DNA from: Oribacterium sp.
GTDB lineage: Bacteria > Bacillota_A > Clostridia > Lachnospirales > Lachnospiraceae
Assembly: GCA_017940955.1 (NCBI GenBank)
Contig: JAGAXP010000231.1
Span: 1-9,052, forward strand
Length of the DNA stretch: 9,052 nucleotides
Direction of reading: 5' to 3'
The first letter of the stretch is position 1. Each line of letters opens with the position of its first letter. Positions 1 through 5,683 of the stretch are shown here, in pieces. Position numbers and translations under genes: made by a program. Under the pieces are notes generated by a model, which saw nothing but the letters and a program-made list of their open reading frames with translations, was not told the origin of the DNA and did no database searches.

Positions 1-889
1 CCTCGCTCAGATCCTTAAGAATGACCATCAGCTCATCTCCGCCGAAACGATACCCTAAGCCCGGTGAAAATGCCTCCTTCAAAGCATTGGCAATATCTAT
101 CAGCACCCTGTCTCCCACCATATGTCCATAAGTGTCATTAAACTTCTTAAAATGGTCAATGTCTATCATCAGGATGCATATTTCATGTCCTACAAGCTTT
201 TCACAGTCATCAGTCAAACCAAATCTGTTGCGGAGCCCCGTAATCTTGTCTTCCCTTGCTTCCTTTCCAAGCACCGCATTGATTCGTTCAAGCTCTATCA
301 TCTGGGTTAAAGACCTTACCTTTATCTTATATCTCATTACCGAGCCCGTCACACACATAAAGGCAAGGGCGAAAAAGTTCACAACCATGATATTTTCGGC
401 TCCGTCATAAAGATATGCAAGCCAGTAAAATCCCTGAAAGGAAAACAGTATCAGGACAGTGGCAAATGTCGGAGGCAAGGTCACAATGCAGGAAATCCCC
501 ACCATAACCAGATAAAAAATGTTTGCCTGCATCCCGATCTTATAATGATATACGGAAATCAGGATGCTCCATATGATAAGAGCAACAAAATATATCGCAT
601 TAAGTATCTTTCTGTAGGTCCTGTTCCGTCTGAATAACCTTACAAATCGCACAATAATGCAATACCAAAAATTAATCAGAAAACCAATAGCAGCCTGTTT
701 GACGCTGTAGTTGCTATTGTAATGTCCGTTTCCCATAAAAAGAAATATGGCAACCGCAATCAGCTCAGCTATAGCAAAAGCAAATGTCATATACCTCATT
801 ATGATGGCGTTTTCATCATCCGCCCTTCTCTGTACATCGGCATCCGGTGATGTCGTAAATAATTCTTTTAAATACTCAAAACTGCTCAT
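1..889 (-). CDS. Membrane-anchored diguanylate cyclase (GGDEF), 3' truncated by window edge
   Basis: The first 296 residues are visible and the gene continues beyond position 1. Residues about 33-187 contain some six hydrophobic segments (33-52, 65-83, 96-115, 121-138, 141-160, 167-187), so the sensor part is integral to the membrane. A short linker leads to a GGDEF domain with the entry motif DKITGLRNR (214-222), metal-binding D243 in MIDIDHF, NDTYGHMVGD (251-260) and the active-site loop GGDEL (283-287). GGDEF domains make cyclic di-GMP from two GTP. The intact catalytic loop suggests activity. The inhibitory RxxD site expected at 274-277 is absent (residues FSPG). The ATG at 889 is the best start, but its purine run (AAAAAAAGG) ends only three bases from the ATG, so initiation may be weak. 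An EAL domain beyond the edge cannot be excluded. Confidence 0.9.
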   Translation of the reverse strand, partial: MSSFEYLKELFTTSPDADVQRRADDENAIIMRYMTFAFAIAELIAVAIFLFMGNGHYNSNYSVKQAAIGFLINFWYCIIVRFVRLFRRNRTYRKILNAIYFVALIIWSILISVYHYKIGMQANIFYLVMVGISCIVTLPPTFATVLILFSFQGFYWLAYLYDGAENIMVVNFFALAFMCVTGSVMRYKIKVRSLTQMIELERINAVLGKEAREDKITGLRNRFGLTDDCEKLVGHEICILMIDIDHFKKFNDTYGHMVGDRVLIDIANALKEAFSPGLGYRFGGDELMVILKDLSE

Positions 890-1042
890 AAACCTTTTTT
901 TACATATTAGAAAACAGTGTTCTGAAGGCTGCCTGTTTGGGAAGGCATGACAGTTCAATTGTATGCCAATGCTTCCGTTGTTCTTTATAGTTTTCCCATT
1001 GTATACCTAAATTATGAATTTTTAAAGAACTATATTTACATA
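890..1042. other. Divergent intergenic region, left part
   Basis: Together with the stretch up to 1244 this forms a gene-free gap of about 355 bases between the cyclase (minus) and the Zur-like gene (plus). It is AT-rich and must hold the promoter of the cyclase gene, but I see no convincing -35/-10 pair; TATACA-like boxes on the minus strand near 1000 lack a good partner. An 8-bp inverted repeat (GTTCTTTA at 980-987, TAAAGAAC at 1023-1030) is present and may be chance. No coding or RNA gene is supported. Confidence 0.5.
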
Positions 1043-1122
1043 TCTTATATGCAACAGTTCAGTCGCTAGTCCACCAACCCCGTCCCCCTGGCCCACCGAC
1101 TGAACTGTTACCTCTTATATGC
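1043..1122. repeat. Short hairpin element with 13-bp inverted repeat and 10-bp flanking direct repeats
   Basis: A perfect 13-bp inverted repeat, AACAGTTCAGTCG (1053-1065) and CGACTGAACTGTT (1097-1109), encloses a 31-base C-rich loop. On the minus strand the loop has runs GGG, GGGGG and GGGG plus GG pairs. The whole unit is bracketed by a 10-bp direct repeat TCTTATATGC (1043-1052 and 1113-1122), directly abutting the left arm and three bases from the right arm. This resembles a miniature insertion with target duplication, or a REP-like hairpin. No T-run follows either arm, so it is not an ordinary terminator. The structure is seen directly; a mobile origin is inference. Confidence 0.7.
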
Positions 1123-1128
1123 CTAAAA

Positions 1129-1147
1129 TTTGCAAATCATTTGCAAA
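1129..1147. promoter_or_regulatory. Upstream Fur/Zur-family operator
   Basis: TTTGCAAATCATTTGCAAA is a perfect 9-1-9 palindrome. Its core TGCAAAT-N-ATTTGCA has the 7-1-7 layout of known Fur-family boxes in Gram-positives, but with different outer bases. It ends four bases before the -35 box of the regulator gene, so bound protein could block RNA polymerase. Assignment to the adjacent Zur-like protein rests on position and layout. Confidence 0.75.
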
Positions 1148-1151
1148 AGTA

Positions 1152-1180
1152 TTGACATTGGCTTTCTATAAGGTTATTAT
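1152..1180 (+). promoter_or_regulatory. Promoter of the Zur-znuACB operon
   Basis: TTGACA (1152-1157) and TATTAT (1175-1180) are separated by 17 bases, an almost ideal vegetative promoter. Transcription should start near 1187. It is flanked by two palindromic operators, which fits repression of an otherwise strong promoter. Confidence 0.8.
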
Positions 1181-1193
1181 AGCGCAAGTCGGA

Positions 1194-1216
1194 AATTTGC
1201 AATTGATTTGCAATTT
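1194..1216. promoter_or_regulatory. Downstream Fur/Zur-family operator
   Basis: A second, imperfect copy of the palindrome: TTGCAA (1197-1202), five bases, TTGCAA (1208-1213), with further matching pairs outside (AA at 1194-1195, TT at 1215-1216). Its centre is 67 bp from that of the upstream operator, and it lies just after the predicted transcription start. Two sites around one promoter suggest cooperative autorepression. Confidence 0.65.
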
Positions 1217-1244
1217 GTTGTTTATTATTGAAAAGGACCTTTTT

Positions 1245-1655
1245 ATGCAGCGTCATTATCATTCAAAAGGAAGTTATCTGGTTGAAAACTATGCCAGAGA
1301 GCATCAGGAATCTGCCTTCAGCGCAAAGCAGGTAGTGGATTACGCAAAAGAACAGAATGTTAATATCAATACCGCTACCATATACAGAAACCTTGAGAAG
1401 ATGGCCTCGGAAGGTATGCTCCTTAAGACAAAGGGGCAGGAATCCGATTCTGTTTTCTACCAGTTTGTTTCGGAGCATATCGACTGCCATAATCATTTAC
1501 ACGCAAGATGCAGGAACTGCGGCAAAATCCTTCACCTGGAGCACGATACCTGCGAAATGTTTTTTGAACACATGATGAAGAAATACAACTTCACCATACA
1601 GGCCGACATGACAACTATTTGCGGTTTATGTGAGGATTGCAGAAAAGGAGCTTAA
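1245..1655 (+). CDS. zur: Fur-family zinc-responsive regulator (Zur-like)
   Basis: A 136-residue protein of usual Fur-family length. The N-terminal winged helix includes the recognition region NINTATIYRNLEKM (about 40-53). The C-terminal half has the metal-binding and dimer features: the His/Cys cluster HIDCHNHLHARC (79-89), the first CxxC at C89/C92 in CRNCGK, and the second at C126/C129/C132 in CGLCEDC, which should hold structural zinc. The start at 1245 is chosen because AAAAGGA lies seven bases upstream; a longer reading frame from 1119 would run through the promoter and both operators. Adjacent znuA, znuC and znuB make zinc (Zur) the most likely effector; manganese or iron sensing is less likely. 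It leads the operon and probably regulates itself. No terminator separates it from znuA. Confidence 0.85.
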   Translation: MQRHYHSKGSYLVENYAREHQESAFSAKQVVDYAKEQNVNINTATIYRNLEKMASEGMLLKTKGQESDSVFYQFVSEHIDCHNHLHARCRNCGKILHLEHDTCEMFFEHMMKKYNFTIQADMTTICGLCEDCRKGA

Positions 1656-1665
1656 CGTATTTCAT

Positions 1666-1788
1666 CATTGATGGATTAGCCGATTAGATGTGCCTCAATG
1701 TGTCAGATATTAAGGCTCAAAAAAAGCATTAATGGATGAGCCTGTTAGATTGACATCTGTGTGTCAGATATAAATGGCTGAAAACAAA
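1666..1788 (+). repeat. Two tandem copies of a ~62-bp structured repeat
   Basis: Copy A (1666-1726) and copy B (1727-1788) align with roughly 70-75% identity by eye, and a third partial copy starts at 1789 (CATTTATAGATGAGG) and runs into the znuA ribosome binding site. Shared blocks are CATT-ATGGAT-AGCC, TTAGAT, TGTGTCAGATAT and GGCT-AAAA. Each unit can pair AGCC with GGCT across its middle; alternatively AGGCTC of copy A (1713-1718) pairs with GAGCCT of copy B (1738-1743). An inverted copy lies after znuA. The unit is not coding. Its role is unknown. Confidence 0.7.
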
Positions 1789-1813
1789 CATTTATAGATG
1801 AGGAGGAGTTATT

Positions 1814-3082
1814 ATGAAGAAAAATATGCTCTCAGGAATTATTTCTTTTGTCATTACAGTCTCAGTCCTTGCAGGCTGCGCCCAGAATTCTGTCCCGGAG
1901 ATATCAAACAGTTCACAGCCCGGAGGTGCCTCAACCGGTAAGGTTTCGGTTGTCTGCACCAGCTTCCCACAGTACGACTGGGTATGTCAGCTCACAAAGG
2001 GCCTGGACGATGAATTTGAGATCACTTACCTCCAGAATACAGGAGCTGATCTTCACAGCTATCAGCCAAGCGCTATAGACATCGCAACTATAGGTTCTTC
2101 AGATCTTTTCATATATATAGGAGGAGAGTCCGACTCCTGGGTGGAGGGTGCCCTTAAAAATGCCGTAAACCCGGACCTCATTTCCATAAGTATGCTGGAT
2201 GCTCTCGGCAGCCGCGTTAAGGAAGAAGAGCTTAAAGAAGGCATGCAGGAAGATGACCATGATCACGACTCAGAGGATCATGACCACGATGATCACGAGA
2301 TCGGAAACCACGAAGCCGAAGAACATGATCAGGATACCGGGGATCATAACCACATTGACAAGGCGCATGTTCAGGATTCCGAGCATCATGATCACGATGA
2401 CACGGCGCATGTTCAGGATTCCCAGGATCATGACCACGATGACACGGCGCATGTTCAGGATTCCCAGGATCATGACCACGATGACACGGCGCATGTTCAG
2501 GATTCTGAGGATCACCATCACGAAGAGGACGAAGTCGAGTACGACGAGCACGTATGGCTTTCCCTCAGAAATGCGGAAGCCCTTACTGAAATGATTGCTG
2601 ACCGGCTTGGAACATTGGCACCGGAATCTGCAGCTACAGTTAAAGCAAACTGCGATAACTATGTAGCAGAGCTTAAGGAGCTTGATCATGAATATGAAAC
2701 AGCTATCGAAGCTGCTCCTGTAAAGACCATCATCTTCGGTGACCGTTTCCCCTTCCGTTACCTTGTGGACGATTACAGCCTCGATTACTATGCTGCCTTT
2801 GTAGGCTGCTCAGCTGAAACGGAAGCAAGCTTTGAAACCATCTCCTTCCTTACAAACAAGGTGGATGAGCTGCAGGTACCTGCCATCCTCACCATCGAGA
2901 ATGGTGATCAGAAGGTGGCAAAGACCATCCTTAATAACACTAAATCAAAGAATCAGCAGATCCTTGTTATGGATTCAATCCAGTCGGTATCTCAGGAAGC
3001 CATAAATGGCGGAAAGACCTACCTCGGAGCCATGGAGGAGAATCTGAAGACATTAAAGATAGCATTAGGCATAGGTTCCTGA
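1814..3082 (+). CDS. znuA: Zinc ABC transporter substrate-binding lipoprotein, ZnuA-like
   Basis: A 422-residue lipoprotein of the cluster 9 metal-binding family. A signal peptide ends in the lipobox LAGC, giving lipidated C22, so it is tethered outside the membrane. Ligand-like sites are H81 in GADLHSYQPS and H246 in DEHVWLS. The third family His, usually in a motif like HDAFxY, is apparently replaced in FGDRFPFRYL (308-317), where glycine stands at that place beside D310. E362 and D387 lie in the usual late acidic region. Residues about 147-236 form a His/Asp-rich loop with a repeated 14-residue unit (TAHVQDSQDHDHDD), which points to zinc. The ATG at 1814 follows AGGAGGAG at 1801-1808. It sits second in the operon and should deliver metal to ZnuB. 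Confidence 0.9.
   Translation: MKKNMLSGIISFVITVSVLAGCAQNSVPEISNSSQPGGASTGKVSVVCTSFPQYDWVCQLTKGLDDEFEITYLQNTGADLHSYQPSAIDIATIGSSDLFIYIGGESDSWVEGALKNAVNPDLISISMLDALGSRVKEEELKEGMQEDDHDHDSEDHDHDDHEIGNHEAEEHDQDTGDHNHIDKAHVQDSEHHDHDDTAHVQDSQDHDHDDTAHVQDSQDHDHDDTAHVQDSEDHHHEEDEVEYDEHVWLSLRNAEALTEMIADRLGTLAPESAATVKANCDNYVAELKELDHEYETAIEAAPVKTIIFGDRFPFRYLVDDYSLDYYAAFVGCSAETEASFETISFLTNKVDELQVPAILTIENGDQKVAKTILNNTKSKNQQILVMDSIQSVSQEAINGGKTYLGAMEENLKTLKIALGIGS
2362..2515 (+). repeat. 42-bp in-frame tandem repeats in the znuA His-rich loop
   Basis: Units begin at 2362, 2404, 2446 and 2488, an exact 42-bp (14-residue) period starting GGCGCATGTTCAGGATTC. The second and third units are identical over 42 bp; the first differs slightly and the fourth is partial. 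Exact identity suggests recent duplication by slippage or unequal recombination, changing the number of His residues without shifting the frame. Confidence 0.9.
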
Positions 3083-3136
3083 TCATCCGGAATCCGGTTT
3101 TTGGAACATTACCATAATTTGTTCGGAGTCTCTTTT

Positions 3137-3210
3137 CATTCTCATCTATTAACGCTGTTTTTCAGTCGTAATATCCGGCAATAGATGTCAATCTAATCGG
3201 CTCTATAATG
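3137..3210 (-). repeat. Inverted copy of the ~62-bp repeat found upstream of znuA
   Basis: Read on the minus strand, this segment starts CATTATAGAGCC at 3210 and matches copy B plus its partial trailing unit along its whole length, including TTAGATTGACATCT, GATAT, CTGAAAA and ATAGATGAG. Identity is about three quarters by eye. znuA is therefore bracketed by inverted homologous segments. The copy lies in the 187-bp gap between znuA and znuC. Confidence 0.7.
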
Positions 3211-3222
3211 TATTTTTACTGA

Positions 3223-3248
3223 GTCAGCCCTTATCCGGAAGGGCTGAC
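3223..3248 (+). promoter_or_regulatory. Strong hairpin just upstream of znuC
   Basis: GTCAGCCCTT (3223-3232) and AAGGGCTGAC (3239-3248) form a perfect 10-bp stem with a six-base loop. Only a short CTTTG follows, so it is a poor intrinsic terminator. It stands 11 bases before the znuC ribosome binding site and could protect the znuA message from decay or set the znuA to znuCB ratio. A TATAAT at 3204-3209 has no good -35 partner. Confidence 0.65.
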
Positions 3249-3269
3249 CTTTGCACCCCGGAGGCATCA

Positions 3270-3980
3270 ATGGCATATATTACATGTAAGGACCTGGCCG
3301 TAGGCTACAGTCCCTATATAGTTGCAAAAGAGATCAATTTCGAGATCAATAAAGGTGATTACATCTGCGTTGTGGGAGAAAACGGTGCGGGCAAGAGTAC
3401 CCTTATGAAAACCATTCTCCACCTGCAGAGCGCCTGTGAAGGCTCCATAACTCTCGGTGACGGACTTACCCCCAGAGAGATCGGCTACCTTCCGCAGCAA
3501 ACATTAGTACAGCGCGATTTCCCGGCCACAGTTCGTGAAATTGTTCTTTCCGGAACCATCACAAAGGGTTTCGGCTTTTTCTATAGTAAGGAACAGAAAC
3601 AGACAGCAGAGGCAATGATGGAGCAGCTCCATATAAGTGATCTTGCATCACAAAGCTACCGCCAGCTTTCAGGCGGTCAGCAGCAGCGGGTACTCCTGGC
3701 CAGAGCCCTTTGTGCCACCGACAAGCTCCTGGTTCTGGACGAGCCCATCAGCGGCCTGGATCCTTCCGCAACGGATGAGCTCTACCAGCTTATATCCGAG
3801 CTTAATGCTAACGGCACCTCGATCCTCATGGTAACCCACGATCTCAATGCCCTTCAGTACGCGTCCCACGTTTTACACGTAACCAAGGACAGCAGTCTCT
3901 TCCTTGAGAGAGATGCATACCTGGAAAGCAAGAATTACATCAAGTTAAACAAGGAGGAATCCGATGGAATGGATAACTAA
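3270..3980 (+). CDS. znuC: Zinc ABC transporter ATP-binding protein
   Basis: A 236-residue ABC ATPase of normal length for this family, on the inner face of the membrane. Motifs in order: Walker A GENGAGKST (36-44), Q-loop in YLPQQ (73-77), signature LSGGQQQR (133-140), Walker B LLVLDEP (153-159), D-loop SGLD, and switch H190 in VTHD. All catalytic residues are present, so it should hydrolyse ATP to drive import. The ATG at 3270 follows GGAGG at 3260-3264 with five bases between. Its last 17 bases overlap the start of znuB, implying translational coupling. The metal (zinc rather than manganese) is inferred from the Zur-like gene and the His-rich binding protein. Confidence 0.92.
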   Translation: MAYITCKDLAVGYSPYIVAKEINFEINKGDYICVVGENGAGKSTLMKTILHLQSACEGSITLGDGLTPREIGYLPQQTLVQRDFPATVREIVLSGTITKGFGFFYSKEQKQTAEAMMEQLHISDLASQSYRQLSGGQQQRVLLARALCATDKLLVLDEPISGLDPSATDELYQLISELNANGTSILMVTHDLNALQYASHVLHVTKDSSLFLERDAYLESKNYIKLNKEESDGMDN

Positions 3981-4803
3981 ACTACAATACTACATGGGAT
4001 TCCCCTTTGTAAAATACGCCCTCATAGTCGCGGTGCTGACCGCCCTTTGCTCCTCTCTTCTCGGGGTCATACTGGTGCTGAGGCGCTTTTCCTACATCGG
4101 AGACGGACTTTCCCACGTGGCCTTCGGAGCCCTGGCAGTAGCCTCAGTACTTAAGGTGACGAACCAGATGGTGATCATACTTCCTGTCACTATCCTTACC
4201 GCAGTTTTACTCTTATGCGGCGGAAAGAACAAGAAGCTTACCGGAGACTCGGCCATAGCCATTTACTCCGTGGGAGCCCTTGCGATCGGTTATCTCCTTA
4301 TGAATACCTTTTCCACCTCCGCCAATATCTCCGGCGATGTGTGTACCACCCTGTTCGGTTCCACCTCCATCCTGACTCTTACGGGAGAACAGGTCACCTT
4401 ATGTGTTGTGCTTTCAGTCATAACTGTGCTGGTATTTGTACTTTTTTATAACCGTATCTTTATGGTTACCTTCGACGAAAGCTTTGCCAAAGCGTCCGGA
4501 ATCAACACAGCTGCTTATCAAACCCTGATAGCTGTCATCACCGCCATGGTCATCGTGCTTGCCATGAACCTGGTGGGATCCCTACTGATAACTGCCCTTC
4601 TGGTGTTCCCGGTGCTTTCCGCAATGAGAGTGTTCCAAAGCTTCAGAGGTGTTATCATATATTCAGCGGTACTTTCAATCTTTGGTGCAGTAACCGGAAT
4701 CCTGGTTTCCATACTGGCTTCCACACCGGTTGGTTCCACCATAGTAATTTTTGATCTGATACTGTTTCTGATACACTGTGGTATAGGGAGTGTAAGAGGC
4801 TGA
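3964..4803 (+). CDS. znuB: Zinc ABC transporter permease
   Basis: A 279-residue membrane protein of the ABC-3 metal permease family. Around eight or nine hydrophobic segments are visible (about 17-40, 48-64, 68-86, 96-114, 142-162, 184-204, 205-222, 229-253, 256-273). Family landmarks are RRFSYIGDGLSHVAFGALA (40-58), the cytoplasmic coupling region TFDESFAKASGI (169-180) and GSLLITALLVFPVLSAM (205-221). It forms the channel through which metal from ZnuA passes, paired with ZnuC. The start at 3964 is supported by AAGGAGG within the end of znuC. The stop codon lies inside the loop of the operon terminator. Confidence 0.92.
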   Translation: MEWITKLQYYMGFPFVKYALIVAVLTALCSSLLGVILVLRRFSYIGDGLSHVAFGALAVASVLKVTNQMVIILPVTILTAVLLLCGGKNKKLTGDSAIAIYSVGALAIGYLLMNTFSTSANISGDVCTTLFGSTSILTLTGEQVTLCVVLSVITVLVFVLFYNRIFMVTFDESFAKASGINTAAYQTLIAVITAMVIVLAMNLVGSLLITALLVFPVLSAMRVFQSFRGVIIYSAVLSIFGAVTGILVSILASTPVGSTIVIFDLILFLIHCGIGSVRG

Positions 4804-4821
4804 TAAGCCTCTTATTTTTTT
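4793..4821 (+). terminator. Intrinsic terminator of the zinc-uptake operon
   Basis: TAAGAGGC (4793-4800) pairs with GCCTCTTA (4807-4814) around a six-base loop and is followed by a run of seven T (4815-4821). The znuB stop codon (4801-4803) is in the loop, so terminating ribosomes overlap the hairpin. Confidence 0.9.
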
Positions 4822-4834
4822 GCGATATAACCGT

Positions 4835-4963
4835 CACGCGTGTGTTATGTTTATACAAAAGCACATGTGCCGTTCAGCGTGAAATCCGGCAGGGTATATT
4901 TTCCCTACTCGATTCATGAATGTTTTATTGTTATATAGGTAAAATATAGTTTAAAATATACCC
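4835..4963. promoter_or_regulatory. Palindrome-rich upstream region of the TetR-family gene
   Basis: Several symmetric sites lie close together: CACGCGTG (4835-4842), GCACATGTGC (4861-4870), ATTCATGAAT (4912-4921), and a perfect 11-bp inverted repeat GGGTATATTTT (4892-4902) with AAAATATACCC (4953-4963). A possible promoter is TTGTTA (4928-4933) with TAAAAT (4952-4957), spacing 18. TetR proteins usually bind such palindromes near their own promoter, so one or more may be operators. The sites are seen; their function is inferred. Confidence 0.45.
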
Positions 4964-5024
4964 AGTCCCCAATGCACTGTACAAAACTGCATCTGAGGAT
5001 TCATTGATCATCCGGGAGGTCCTC

Positions 5025-5594
5025 ATGTCCACTGCTTATTCCTCATTTAGAAAAACAACCAAGGAAAAGATATCAGATAAAGCCTTTGAGCTCTTTAAAA
5101 AACATGGCTATGATAATGTCAGCGTCCGACAGATCGCCGCTGAACTCAAAATGACAACGGGCGCCCTGTATTATCACTTCAAAAATAAAGAAGATATCCT
5201 TATCGACCGTTCCGAAAAGAATGAAGATATCATAAAGGACAAGTACAATGATCTTTCATTCCCGTCAAGTAAAGACAGGATACTGTCCCTTTTTGTGGAT
5301 CTTATGGCAGATCTCATTTACTATGACGGACCGGAACTTACCGCCATCAGAATGCTGGGCCGGACCGCAATGAGAACCAGATCCTCTGCTCTCGAGACAA
5401 CACTCGAAAAAATGGTCAATGACGCAATTGCCGTTAACGAGCTGTCTGACAAACATAACTGTAAAGAGATTTCAAATTCCGTGCTTTTCACATTTCGCGG
5501 CATAGAGTACTGCTGGGCTACAGACCCTGAAAATATCGACCTTAAAGCCACTGTAAAGACCGAATTGTCCAGACTACTTGATTATTACAGGTGA
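5025..5594 (+). CDS. TetR/AcrR-family transcriptional regulator
   Basis: A 189-residue protein of normal TetR-family length. The N-terminal DNA-binding domain contains KISDKAFELFKKHGYDNVSV (15-34) and the helix-turn-helix to about residue 51, with the typical GALYYHFKNKEDIL (46-59). The rest is a helical ligand-binding and dimer domain that I cannot assign to a ligand. The start at 5025 is preferred to an in-frame ATG at 5004 because GGAGG (5015-5019) lies five bases upstream of it. The SD itself is inside a small palindrome, GAGGTCCTC (5016-5024). It stands alone between two terminators with no efflux or enzyme gene in the same unit, so its targets are probably elsewhere, besides possible self-regulation. 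Confidence 0.9.
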   Translation: MSTAYSSFRKTTKEKISDKAFELFKKHGYDNVSVRQIAAELKMTTGALYYHFKNKEDILIDRSEKNEDIIKDKYNDLSFPSSKDRILSLFVDLMADLIYYDGPELTAIRMLGRTAMRTRSSALETTLEKMVNDAIAVNELSDKHNCKEISNSVLFTFRGIEYCWATDPENIDLKATVKTELSRLLDYYR

Positions 5595-5600
5595 TGTATT

Positions 5601-5626
5601 AACCACCCCTTTTCGGGTGGTTTTTT
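5601..5626 (+). terminator. Intrinsic terminator of the TetR-family gene
   Basis: AACCACCC (5601-5608) pairs with GGGTGGTT (5615-5622) around CTTTTC, with six T at 5621-5626. It begins six bases after the stop codon. Confidence 0.92.
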
Positions 5627-5632
5627 AGATTC

Positions 5633-5666
5633 AAAAAAGCCACATGGGTTTGACCCATGTGGCTTT
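5633..5666 (-). terminator. Intrinsic terminator of the ribosomal protein operon
   Basis: A 14-bp perfect stem (5636-5649 with 5653-5666; core GCCACATGGGT/ACCCATGTGGC) with a three-base loop. On the minus strand it runs into six T (complement of 5633-5638), 17 bases after rplL. It is back to back with the TetR gene's terminator, insulating two convergent units. Confidence 0.93.
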
Positions 5667-5683
5667 CATATATCGGTTCTAAA

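Noticed and set aside
1119..1244. 42-residue N-terminal extension of the Zur-like protein
   Set aside because: It overlaps the promoter and both operators, lacks a ribosome binding site, and would make the protein unusually long.
1750..1774. TTGACA in repeat copy B as a znuA promoter
   Set aside because: At a 17-base spacing the -10 would be AATGGC; the nearest TATAAA is only 13 bases away. Read-through from the upstream promoter is sufficient.
1727..1790. Hammerhead-ribozyme-like pattern in the repeat (GGATGAGCC ... GGCTGAAAA)
   Set aside because: The required CUGAUGA core is not present, an extra base lies between the stem and GAAA, and the other copies lose these bases.
2362..2515. CRISPR-like array
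   Set aside because: The repeats are contiguous, in frame and without spacers; they encode part of znuA.
2199..2689. Overlapping reading frames of 131 (plus) and 139 (minus) residues in the znuA repeat region
   Set aside because: They are alternative-frame readings of the 42-bp repeats, open because the repeats lack stops in those frames.
3075..3107. Terminator after znuA (CCGGAATCCGG followed by TTTTT)
   Set aside because: The stem is only four base pairs with a three-base loop, too weak to call; the larger GTTCC/GGAAC pairing has no T-run after it.
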